A stretch of DNA of 9,706 nucleotides from Longimicrobiales bacterium (lineage in GTDB: Bacteria > Gemmatimonadota > Gemmatimonadetes > Longimicrobiales > Gaopeijiaceae). Below the pieces are notes generated by a model that searched no databases, had not been told where the DNA came from, and saw nothing but the letters and a program-made list of their open reading frames with translations. The position numbers and the translations under genes were made by a program. Positions 1-6,466 of the stretch are shown here, one piece after another. Position 1 is the first letter of the stretch; the number at the start of each line of letters is the position of its first letter. The stretch covers positions 1-9,706 of the forward strand of contig JANQME010000158.1 in the NCBI GenBank assembly GCA_028280205.1. Reading direction: 5' to 3'.

Positions 1-5
1 GGGAC

Positions 6-40
6 GGCCCTGTTGAGCGTTGCGCTCTTGAACAGGCGCC
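6..40. repeat. Hairpin repeat, copy 1
   Basis: This is an imperfect dyad. The outer arms are GGC (6-8) with GCC (38-40) and CCTGTT (9-14) with AACAGG (31-36). The inner arms are GAGCG (15-19) with CGCTC (23-27), closed by a TTG loop. A 3-base bulge (28-30) and a single C bulge (37) interrupt the right arm. The tip GAGCGTTGCGCT (15-26) recurs exactly in two further copies downstream, and the outer GGC/GCC arm with its C bulge recurs in copy 2. The copy lies outside any credible gene. Its function is unknown; it could act as an RNA or single-stranded DNA hairpin. Confidence 0.7.
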
Positions 41-91
41 ACAATGGGGCTGCACTCTCTGGCATTCACTCGCAAACACTACCTCCACAAT

Positions 92-127
92 GGCCCTGAC
101 GAGCGTTGCGCTGACATCACAGGCGCC
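92..127. repeat. Hairpin repeat, copy 2
   Basis: The arms are GGC (92-94) with GCC (125-127) and CCTG (95-98) with CAGG (120-123), with the same single C bulge (124) as copy 1. The inner AGCG (102-105) pairs with CGCT (109-112) around TTG. The invariant 12-base tip is at 101-112, 86 bases after that of copy 1. The sequence CCACAATGGCC just before it resembles CCACAATGGGG after copy 1, so the repeated unit may extend beyond the hairpin. Confidence 0.7.
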
Positions 128-155
128 TAGAGGCAGAGCCGTGGAGGATCAATGG

Positions 156-196
156 CAGCCCCCGAGGAGCGTTGCGCTGCATTTGCGGGCGTGCTG
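156..196. repeat. Hairpin repeat, copy 3 (diverged arms)
   Basis: The 12-base tip is at 167-178, 66 bases after that of copy 2. The outer arms have a different sequence from copies 1 and 2 but still pair: CAGC (156-159) with GCTG (193-196) and CCCG (161-164) with CGGG (186-189). AGCG (168-171) pairs with CGCT (175-178). Changed arms that remain complementary suggest that the fold, not just the sequence, is kept. A T-run (205-209) follows nine bases after the stem, so this copy might also work as a weak terminator for a gene left of the window. Confidence 0.6.
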
Positions 197-364
197 ACCA
201 TTCCTTTTTAGCCTTCTTTTCTCTAGGAGCCCATGCCTTGTACAGAATTTGCAATCCTTTTCACACCCGGCGAAGGGGCGTCCATCACCCGGACGAGGCC
301 CGGGATCACCGTCTCTTGGAGGGTGAGACTCCCTCCGCGCCTGGCCTTCCCTGGCTTTGGCGGC
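197..364 (+). other. Pyrimidine-rich leader before the cfa pair; no gene seen
   Basis: The stretch begins AT- and pyrimidine-rich (about 200-262) and returns to high GC by about 270. An ATG at 233, preceded by AGGAG, is in frame with the methyltransferase at 365. The 44 codons between use many A/T third positions (cct, tgt, aca, gaa, ttt, gca) unlike the gene body, and they encode nothing resembling the family N-terminus. I read the stretch as promoter and leader DNA, but I see no convincing -35/-10 pair. Confidence 0.45.
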
Positions 365-1618
365 ATGAGCGCCCTCGATCAACTTGCCGAGCGCGCGGTC
401 CGCCGCGGCCTCGCCGGCCTCACGCACGGCCGGCTGACCGTCCACGCGGCGTCCGGCTCGGTCTCGTACGGGCGGGGCGACGGTCCGGCCGCGTCCGTGA
501 CCGTCCGCGCTCCCGGCTTCTGGCGGGCCGTGGCGCTGGGCGGGCACGTGGGGGCCGCCGAGTCGTACGTGGGCGGAGCGTGGACGACGCCGGACCTGAC
601 CGCGCTCGTGCGCGTCTTCGTGCGCAACCGCGACGTGCTCGACGGCCTGGAGACCGGAGCCGCCCGGCTCATGCAGCCCATACGGGCACTGCTGCACGCG
701 CTCAACCGGAACACGCGCGGGGGGAGCGCGCGCAACATCCGGGCGCACTACGACCTCGGAAACGACTTCTTCTCGGTGTTCCTCGACGAGACGCTCACCT
801 ATTCGGCGGGCGTCTTCGAACGCCCCGACTCGACGCTCCGAGACGCCTCGGTCGCCAAGTACGACCGGCTCTGCCGGAAGCTCGCGCTGGGCTCCGAGCA
901 CCACGTCCTCGAGATCGGCAGCGGGTGGGGCGGCTTCGCGCTCCATGCGGCGGCGACGTACGGCTGCCGGGTCACCACGACGACGATCTCGCGCGAGCAG
1001 CACGCGCTCGCCACGGAACGCGTGCGCGCCGCGGGGCTCGACGACCGGGTCACCGTGCTCCTCCGCGACTACCGTGACCTGGAGGGCACGTACGACCGGC
1101 TGATCTCGATCGAGATGATCGAAGCCGTCGGGCACCAGTACTTCGGCACCTTCTTCCGGCGCTGTGCCGAGCTCCTGAACCCCGCGGGTCTCGCGGCCGT
1201 CCAGGCCATCACGATCCAGGACCGCTTCTACGAGTCGGCCCGGCGCGAGGTCGACTTCATCAAGCGCTACATCTTTCCCGGGAGCTGCATCCCCTCGATC
1301 TCGGCGCTCACCGGGGCGGCGGCTCCGACGGATCTGCGTCTCGTCCATCTCGACGACATGACGCCCCACTACGCCGAGACGCTCCGCCGCTGGCGCACGC
1401 GCTTCCTCGATCGGTGGGACCGGATCGAGACGCTCGGCTTCGACGAGTCCTTCCGCCGTCTGTGGGAGTTCTACTTCTGCTACTGCGAGGGAGGCTTCGA
1501 CGAGGCGGTGCTCGGCAGCGTGCAGCTCCTCTTCGCGAAGCCGTCGGCGGCGGTCCCGACTCCGGCCGAGCTTCCCCAGCCGGCGCCCCTGCCCCGCCCG
1601 CGCATTGCGGTCGCGTGA
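365..1618 (+). CDS. cfa: Cyclopropane-fatty-acyl-phospholipid synthase family SAM methyltransferase
   Basis: This 417-residue protein of the Cfa/COG2230 family should transfer a methyl or methylene group from S-adenosylmethionine to the double bond of acyl chains in membrane phospholipids. Visible features are an N-terminal Cfa domain with a GGAW motif (70-73), AHYDLGNDFF (127-136), SAM motif I VLEIGSGWGG (181-190), the MIEAVG motif (251-256) with the likely catalytic Glu253, YIFPG (302-306) and a C-terminal EFYFCYCEGGF helix (368-378). Residues 394-417 form a Pro/Ala-rich tail. By eye, YSAG (146-149) has Ala where E. coli Cfa has the bicarbonate-site Cys, and QAITI (280-284) has Gln where E. 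coli has His, so this is a divergent subfamily. I chose ATG 365 because homology begins there; GTG 323 and ATG 233 are in frame. It overlaps the next gene. The product could instead be a methylene or branched fatty-acid rather than a cyclopropane. Confidence 0.88.
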   Translation: MSALDQLAERAVRRGLAGLTHGRLTVHAASGSVSYGRGDGPAASVTVRAPGFWRAVALGGHVGAAESYVGGAWTTPDLTALVRVFVRNRDVLDGLETGAARLMQPIRALLHALNRNTRGGSARNIRAHYDLGNDFFSVFLDETLTYSAGVFERPDSTLRDASVAKYDRLCRKLALGSEHHVLEIGSGWGGFALHAAATYGCRVTTTTISREQHALATERVRAAGLDDRVTVLLRDYRDLEGTYDRLISIEMIEAVGHQYFGTFFRRCAELLNPAGLAAVQAITIQDRFYESARREVDFIKRYIFPGSCIPSISALTGAAAPTDLRLVHLDDMTPHYAETLRRWRTRFLDRWDRIETLGFDESFRRLWEFYFCYCEGGFDEAVLGSVQLLFAKPSAAVPTPAELPQPAPLPRPRIAVA

Positions 1619-2637
1619 GCACGCTCGCGATCGGTCTGGCCGAGCGCGGACTCGTCCCGCTCGCGGGGCTCCGCCTGGGTGTGCGCCGCCTGCTCGCGCA
1701 GCGGCTGCGCGAGGCCGAGGCGGGCCCCTCCGTGGACGACTTCTCCGCCCAGCTTCGCGAGGCCCCCGTCGCCCTCGTTCCAGAGAAGGCGAACGAGCAG
1801 CACTACGAGCTGCCGCCGGCCTTCTTCGAGCTCGTCCTCGGTCCCCACCTGAAGTACAGCGGGGCGTACTGGCCCGAGGGCGTCCGGAGCCTCGGCGGGG
1901 CGGAGGAGGCGATGCTCGAGCTCACCTGCCGACGCGCGGGCCTCGAGGACGAACAGGAGATCCTGGAGCTCGGGTGCGGCTGGGGCTCGCTCACGCTGCA
2001 CATGGCGCGGGCCTTCCCCGGCGCGCGCATTACCGCGGTGTCGAACTCGGCGCCCCAGCGTCGCTTCATCGAGGCGCGCGCCCCCGGGAACGTGCGGGTC
2101 GTGACGGCCGACATGAACGACCTGGTGCGGGCGGACGACGGACGGCTGGACGGGCCGTTCGATCGCGTGGTCAGCGTCGAGATGTTCGAGCACATGCGTA
2201 ACTACCGAGCCCTCCTGCACCGCGTACGGAGCTGGATGAACGACGACGCCCGTCTCTTCGTGCACGTCTTCTGCCACCGGCGCTTCGCCTATCCGTTCGA
2301 GACCGAGGGCTCGGACAACTGGATGGGCCGATACTTCTTCAGCGGCGGGATCATGCCGTCCTTCGACCTCCTGGAGCGCTTCGACGACGACGTCCTGGTC
2401 GAGGAGTCGTGGGCGGTCGACGGCACGCACTACGAGCGTACGGCGCGCGCCTGGCGCGCGCGGTTGGAGGCGCGTCGCGACGAGGTGCTCCCGATCCTGC
2501 GCGAGGTGTACGGAGGCGAGGCGTCGCGGTGGCTCCACCGCTGGAGGCTCTTCTTCCTGGCCTGCGAAGAGCTCTTCGGCTACCGGGACGGGCAGGAGTG
2601 GCTCGTCGGTCACTACCGACTGCGCCCACGGTCGTAG
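1615..2637 (+). CDS. Second Cfa-like class I SAM methyltransferase
   Basis: This 340-residue protein starts at a GTG that overlaps the TGA of the preceding gene (GTGA), so the pair is very probably translationally coupled. It has NEQHYELPPAFF (60-71), YSGAYW (81-86), SAM motif I ILELGCGWGS (116-125), EMFEHM (189-194), FVHVFCHR (215-222), DNWMGRYFFSGG (234-245), THY (271-273) and a C-terminal RWRLFFLACEELFGY segment (309-323). These match the Cfa-like methyltransferase branch that also includes plant coclaurine N-methyltransferase-like proteins; many bacterial members have unknown substrates. The usual N-terminal Cfa domain is short or absent. Beside a cfa gene, a lipid substrate is likely, perhaps acting on the same acyl chain (inference). 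I see no strong Shine-Dalgarno, in keeping with coupling. The upstream reading-frame extension to 1414 lies inside the first gene and is discarded. Confidence 0.85.
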   Translation: MSTLAIGLAERGLVPLAGLRLGVRRLLAQRLREAEAGPSVDDFSAQLREAPVALVPEKANEQHYELPPAFFELVLGPHLKYSGAYWPEGVRSLGGAEEAMLELTCRRAGLEDEQEILELGCGWGSLTLHMARAFPGARITAVSNSAPQRRFIEARAPGNVRVVTADMNDLVRADDGRLDGPFDRVVSVEMFEHMRNYRALLHRVRSWMNDDARLFVHVFCHRRFAYPFETEGSDNWMGRYFFSGGIMPSFDLLERFDDDVLVEESWAVDGTHYERTARAWRARLEARRDEVLPILREVYGGEASRWLHRWRLFFLACEELFGYRDGQEWLVGHYRLRPRS

Positions 2638-2647
2638 CGGGAGTCCG

Positions 2648-2665
2648 ACACGGGTCTGACCGTGT
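2648..2665 (+). terminator. Weak hairpin after the cfa pair
   Basis: ACACGG (2648-2653) pairs perfectly with CCGTGT (2660-2665) around a six-base loop, eleven bases after the stop of the second methyltransferase. The sequence AGGGATTTTCCC follows, with only a four-T run. This is weaker than a classical intrinsic terminator. It could attenuate read-through into the heme lipoprotein gene or be chance. Confidence 0.25.
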
Positions 2666-2714
2666 AGGGATTTTCCCGACTGCCGGGCGGGCGGCACCCG
2701 AGCGATCCTTCGAC

Positions 2715-4268
2715 ATGGGCATTCCCGACGTTCCGCACTCCCCGCACTCCGCTCCCTCCCGCGCCGCCACCTGGTTTGCCACCCGGTTCGCCGCCACGGC
2801 CCGGTTCGCCTCCGCGGCTCGCCTCGCCTCCGCTGCCGCGGCGGCCGCCGTGCTGGGGGCCGCGTGCGGTCCGACCCCCACGCCCCCGGGACCGCCCTCC
2901 GCCGGCGAGGCGACGGCGGTGTCGGACCGGGAGCACGATCAGGACCAAGATCCCCGCCCCCTTCGGCATACCCCCGTCGGACCCCTGCCGGCCGCCGCAC
3001 CCCTCACGACCGTGGGCCCGGACGGCGAGCTCGTCGACCCGGTCGAGAGCCTCCAGGCGCTGCTGGACGCGGGCGAGATCGTCTTCTCGCACGACTCCGT
3101 GACGGGTTGGCTGCCCTCCGTCCTCGCCACCCTCGACATCCCGGTCTCGTCGCAGGCCCTGGTCTTCTCCGCCACGAGCCTGCAGGCCACCCGCATCGCT
3201 CCGTGGGTGCCCCGGGCCATCTACTTCAACGACGACGTGTACGTCGGGTATGTGGCGGAGGACGTGATCCCGATGGACGAGCGCATCCTGGAGATCGCGT
3301 CGATCGACCCGGACGACGGGGGAGTTTTCTACTTCCTCAGCCAGGATCCCGAGCAGCCCCCCCGCTTCGTGCGGGAAGGCCAGACCTGCCTGCAGTGCCA
3401 CGAGGCGGGCATCACGGAGGACGTGCCCGGCGTGATGGTCCGCTCCGTGCTGACGGACCGGAACGGGTACCCCATCCATCCGCTGCAGGACGCCGCGACC
3501 ACCGACCGGACTCCCATGGATCGTCGCTTCGCCGGATGGTACGTGACCGGCACGGGTGGCGGGCCCCACGGCGGAAACGTCTGGTCTCCGGATCGATTCT
3601 CCGATATCGACCTGCCTCGCAGGGCCGCGTACGCCGACGCCTTCGACTACGCGGCCGGAGCGGACGTCACCCGACTCGCGGGTCGCTTCGACACCAGCAT
3701 CTACCTCTCCGAGCACTCCGACTTCGTAGCCCTCCTCGTGCTCGCGCATCAGACGCGTATCCACAACCTCATCACCGCCGCGCACGAGCGGACCGAAGGC
3801 GCGCTGCGCGACCAGGAGGCGGCCCGGGTCACCCGCGGCGTCGAAGTGGCCGAAGGAGAGCTGCTGCCGACGACCGAGGTGGCGATCGACGCGGCGGTCG
3901 AGCGGCTTGTGCGCGAGATGCTCTTCTCGGGCGCCGTACCGCTCGACGGGCCGATCTCGGGCACGTCCGGCTTCGCCCGCGACTTCTCCGCCCGTGGCCC
4001 GTTCGACGCCGAGGGCCGATCGCTGCGCGACTTCGACCTCGAGACGCGACTCTTCCGCTACCCGCTTTCCTTCCTCGTCTACTCGGACGCCTTCGACGCT
4101 CTCCCGCCGATCGCGAGCGAGCGGGTCTACGCCCGCTTCGAGGAGATCCTCACGGGCACCGACCGCAGCCCGGAGTACGAGCACCTCGACGGACCGACGC
4201 GCGCGGCAATCCACGAGATCCTGCTGGCCACCAAGTCCGCCTACACGGAGGCGGTCGGCTCCGGCTGA
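2715..4268 (+). CDS. Predicted exported lipoprotein with one c-type heme motif (uncharacterised family)
   Basis: I do not know a named family for this 517-residue protein. The N-terminus has several Arg residues, then an Ala-rich hydrophobic run (38-50) ending LGAAC, with Cys51 as probable lipid anchor. The signal is unusually long and its lipobox imperfect. A Pro-rich linker follows. Residues 225-229 are CLQCH, a single c-type heme-binding motif inside a ~400-residue domain without typical cytochrome c length. Further motifs that look conserved are GWYVTGTGGG (274-283), a His-rich helix at 334-350 (HSDFVALLVLAHQ, His334, His345, His350) and RSLRDFDLETRLFRYPLSF (435-453). Similar unannotated proteins occur, as I recall, in Planctomycetes and other soil bacteria. 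A periplasmic redox role or heme-dependent enzyme is plausible. The gene follows the cfa pair by 77 bases. ATG 2715 is chosen because it gives the signal sequence and the frame upstream is antisense-like. Confidence 0.75.
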   Translation: MGIPDVPHSPHSAPSRAATWFATRFAATARFASAARLASAAAAAAVLGAACGPTPTPPGPPSAGEATAVSDREHDQDQDPRPLRHTPVGPLPAAAPLTTVGPDGELVDPVESLQALLDAGEIVFSHDSVTGWLPSVLATLDIPVSSQALVFSATSLQATRIAPWVPRAIYFNDDVYVGYVAEDVIPMDERILEIASIDPDDGGVFYFLSQDPEQPPRFVREGQTCLQCHEAGITEDVPGVMVRSVLTDRNGYPIHPLQDAATTDRTPMDRRFAGWYVTGTGGGPHGGNVWSPDRFSDIDLPRRAAYADAFDYAAGADVTRLAGRFDTSIYLSEHSDFVALLVLAHQTRIHNLITAAHERTEGALRDQEAARVTRGVEVAEGELLPTTEVAIDAAVERLVREMLFSGAVPLDGPISGTSGFARDFSARGPFDAEGRSLRDFDLETRLFRYPLSFLVYSDAFDALPPIASERVYARFEEILTGTDRSPEYEHLDGPTRAAIHEILLATKSAYTEAVGSG

Positions 4269-4276
4269 CCCGGCGC

Positions 4277-4298
4277 GCCGCTCTACCCGTCGAGCGGC
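4277..4298. terminator. Hairpin between convergent genes
   Basis: GCCGCTC (4277-4283) and GAGCGGC (4292-4298) form a perfect 7-bp stem with an 8-base loop. It lies in the 14-base gap between two convergent genes and overlaps the end of the - strand gene. It is placed to serve both directions, but there is no T-tract on either side, so it may be a Rho-assisted or structural 3' end. Confidence 0.35.
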
Positions 4299-4534
4299 TG
4301 CAGATCAACGTCGGGGATCCCGTCGCCGCCGATCGTCACGCGGACCGACCAGGGGCGACAGCACACCTCGCAGTCCTCGACGTACTCCTGGCGTCCCCCG
4401 CCGGAAGCGTCGAGGATCATCTCGACGCTCTCGCCGCAGTACGGGCACCAGACCATTGTCGCCTCGGCGAGCTCGGCGTCCAGCTCCCCGTCGTCGTCCT
4501 CGGCGTCGTCGGGCGTGTCGAAGAACGTCACCAT
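4283..4534 (-). CDS. CPxCG-motif cysteine-rich zinc-ribbon small protein
   Basis: This 83-residue protein carries CPYCG (30-34), then EDCEVCCRP (53-61): four paired cysteines (30, 33, 55, 58) plus Cys59. This matches the CPXCG cysteine-rich family (Cys_rich_CPXG), small putative zinc-ribbon proteins of unknown function. The first 26 residues are very acidic (DDAEDDDGELDAEL) and exceed the usual ~60-residue length. Met27, just before VWCPYCG, is an alternative start. The gene follows arcC by nine bases and is probably last in the arc transcript, although these proteins also occur away from arginine genes. No clear Shine-Dalgarno is seen before either start. Confidence 0.85.
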   Translation of the reverse strand: MVTFFDTPDDAEDDDGELDAELAEATMVWCPYCGESVEMILDASGGGRQEYVEDCEVCCRPWSVRVTIGGDGIPDVDLQPLDG

Positions 4535-4543
4535 CTTCGAACG

Positions 4544-5449
4544 CTACACTTGAACGACCGTGCCTGCACGACCTTCGATGAGCTCCTCCAGACGATCGAG
4601 GGCTCCGATCATCGCCGGCCGCCCGGTCGCTTCGGCGAAGTCGCACGCGGCGGTCACCTTCGGTCCCATCGACCCGGGCGGCAGCTCGAGGTCACGCATG
4701 ACCGAGGGGGTGGCACGCTCGACCATCCGTTCGCTCTCCCGCCCGTAGTCGAGGAAGACGCCGTCCACGTCCGTCGCCAGGATCAGGCGGTCCGCTTCGA
4801 GCTCCCGAGCCAGCAGGGCGGTCGCCCGGTCCTTGTCGATGATCGCGTCGGCCCCGGTCCTTCGACCATCCTGGCCGATCACCGTCGGGATGCCGCCTCC
4901 GCCGGCGCACACCACCACTGTGCCCTCCCGGAGAAGCCACTCGATCGGTCGGAGCTCGAGGATGTGAAGGGGCAGAGGCGACGCCACGACCCTGCGCCAG
5001 TGCCGGCCGTCGGGCGCGACCGGCCACCCCCGCTCCTCGGAGAGGCGCCGCGCCTCCGTCTCGCTGTAGACCGGTCCAATCGGCTTGTTCGGCTCCAGAA
5101 ACGCCGGATCCTCGGGATCGACCTCGATCATCGTCAGCACGGTGGCCACCGGGGCGCCCTCGGGGAGCACGTTGCGCAGCTCCTGTTCGATGACGTAGCC
5201 GATCCACCCGTCCGTCTGTGCGCCGAGGATGTCCAGCGGGGTCCGGTCGGCGTCCGAGTACGCCGCCGCCTGCAACGCCAGGAGACCGACCTGCGGCCCG
5301 TTGCCGTGTGTGACGACCAGCTCGTTCCGTTCGGCGATCGGCGCCAGAGCACGCGCCGCCGCGCGCACGTTCTCCCGCTGGCCCCCGACGGTGAGCGGCT
5401 CGCCGCGGCGAAGAAGCGCGTTGCCGCCGAGCGCGACGACGACCCTCAC
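4544..5449 (-). CDS. arcC: Carbamate kinase
   Basis: This 301-residue cytoplasmic amino-acid-kinase-family enzyme transfers phosphate from carbamoyl phosphate to ADP, giving ATP and carbamate, which decays to ammonia and CO2. It is the energy-yielding last step of the arginine deiminase pathway. Motifs seen are ALGGNAL (6-12), THGNGPQVG (47-55), GAQTDGWIGY (76-85), CAGGGGIP (181-188), IDKD (204-207), ATDVDGV (225-231) and GSMGPKV (259-265). Length is normal for the family (~300). It begins with GTG, which overlaps the TGA of arcB by four bases, so coupled translation is likely. No frameshift or missing key residue is seen. Confidence 0.96.
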   Translation of the reverse strand: MRVVVALGGNALLRRGEPLTVGGQRENVRAAARALAPIAERNELVVTHGNGPQVGLLALQAAAYSDADRTPLDILGAQTDGWIGYVIEQELRNVLPEGAPVATVLTMIEVDPEDPAFLEPNKPIGPVYSETEARRLSEERGWPVAPDGRHWRRVVASPLPLHILELRPIEWLLREGTVVVCAGGGGIPTVIGQDGRRTGADAIIDKDRATALLARELEADRLILATDVDGVFLDYGRESERMVERATPSVMRDLELPPGSMGPKVTAACDFAEATGRPAMIGALDRLEELIEGRAGTVVQV

Positions 5450-6444
5450 GCGAGCGTCGCGACCATCACGGCCTTGATCGTGTGCAGCCGGTTCTCGGCC
5501 TGGTCGAAGACGATCGAGCCGGGCCCCTCGAAGACCTCCTCGGTCACCTCGAGACCGTCGAGGCCGAACTTCCGGTAGACCTCCTCGCCGACCTGCGTGT
5601 CACGGTTGTGGAAGGCCGGCAGGCAGTGCATGAAGCGCGCGTCGGGATTCCCCGTCGCCTCCATCACGGCGGCGTTCACCTGGTAGTCGCCCAGCAGCTC
5701 GATCCGCTCGGACCACGCCGACTCCGGTTCACCCATCGAGACCCAGACGTCGGTGTGCACGAAGTCGACGTCCCGCACGCCGGCGTGCACGTCGTCGGTG
5801 AGCGTAATGCGGCCGCCCGTCCGGGTCGCGAGCTGCAGCGCGCGGTCGACGAGCGCGCCCTCGGGCCACAGAGCACGCGGCGCCACGATCCGGACGTCCA
5901 TCCCGAAGAGCGCCCCGCCCACCATGAGCGAGTTGCCCATGTTGAAGCGCGCGTCCCCGAGGTAGGCGAAGGACGTTTCGCCGAGCGGGCGGGGTCCGTG
6001 CTCCCTCATCGTGAGCACGTCCGCCAGGATCTGCGTCGGGTGGAAGTCGTCGGTGAGTCCGTTCCACACGGGCACGCCGGAGTAGGCCGCCAGATCCTCC
6101 ACCGTCTTCTGCGCGAAGCCGCGGTACTCGATGCCGTCGAACATCCGACCGAGCACGCGGGCCGTGTCCTTCATCGTCTCCTTGTGCCCGATCTGCGTCC
6201 CGGTCGGACCCAGGTAGACGGTATGGGCGCCCTGGTCGAGCGCCGCGACCTCGAACGCACAGCGGGTGCGCGTCGACCCCTTCTCGAAGATCAGCGCGAG
6301 GTTCTTCCCCTCCAGGCGGCGCATCTCGGCCCCGCCGTGTTTCGCCTTCTTGAGCGACGCTGAGAGATCGAGGAGGTACAGCGCCTCCCTCGGGGTGAAG
6401 TCGAGGAGCTTGAGGAAGCTGCGACCGCGCAGATCGACCGACAT
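5446..6444 (-). CDS. arcB: Ornithine carbamoyltransferase, catabolic
   Basis: This 332-residue cytoplasmic enzyme interconverts ornithine plus carbamoyl phosphate and citrulline plus phosphate. Between arcA and arcC it should run in the citrulline-breaking direction. Motifs: STRTR (57-61, carbamoyl-phosphate binding), HPTQ (135-138), WVSMGEP (234-240, ornithine loop) and FMHCLPAFH (271-279) with Cys274. The long segment after HCLPAFH (280-306) is typical of the E. coli ArgF/Pseudomonas ArcB type. By sequence alone it could be anabolic ArgF; the operon argues for ArcB. ATG 6444 lies 22 bases after arcA and lacks a strong Shine-Dalgarno. The stop codon overlaps the arcC start. Confidence 0.95.
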   Translation of the reverse strand: MSVDLRGRSFLKLLDFTPREALYLLDLSASLKKAKHGGAEMRRLEGKNLALIFEKGSTRTRCAFEVAALDQGAHTVYLGPTGTQIGHKETMKDTARVLGRMFDGIEYRGFAQKTVEDLAAYSGVPVWNGLTDDFHPTQILADVLTMREHGPRPLGETSFAYLGDARFNMGNSLMVGGALFGMDVRIVAPRALWPEGALVDRALQLATRTGGRITLTDDVHAGVRDVDFVHTDVWVSMGEPESAWSERIELLGDYQVNAAVMEATGNPDARFMHCLPAFHNRDTQVGEEVYRKFGLDGLEVTEEVFEGPGSIVFDQAENRLHTIKAVMVATLA

Positions 6445-6466
6445 GGACCGTCCGGGAGAGAAGGGC

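Noticed and set aside
1..196. Integron attC sites or end of a gene cassette array
   Set aside because: The repeats contain GTT within GCGTTGCGC, but GTTGCGC does not fit the GTTRRRY core, I found no matching RYYYAAC partner at a suitable distance, the 66-86 base spacing leaves no room for cassette genes, and no integrase is visible.
1..196. CRISPR array
   Set aside because: Only three repeats with unequal spacing, diverged arms and a short conserved core, and no cas genes nearby.
149..1369. 406-codon open frame on the - strand opposite the first cfa gene
   Set aside because: Antisense shadow. A Cys-rich end (GCEKDCKFCTRHG) looked tempting, but it comes from the AT-richer leader and has no domain context.
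2409..2714. Upstream extension of the heme lipoprotein to an ATG at 2409
   Set aside because: It would overlap the second methyltransferase by more than 200 bases and precede the signal sequence with Arg/Gly-rich shadow translation.
1480..3000. 506-codon open frame on the - strand
   Set aside because: Antisense to the second methyltransferase, with Arg-rich composition and no recognisable motif; the + strand product has full family motifs.
2864..5578. 904-codon open frame on the + strand
   Set aside because: It crosses the heme lipoprotein gene in another frame and runs antisense to arcC. The translation is Arg/Pro/Gly-rich low-complexity typical of high-GC shadow frames.
5482..6363. 293-codon open frame on the + strand
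   Set aside because: Exactly antisense to arcB, which has complete ornithine carbamoyltransferase motifs.
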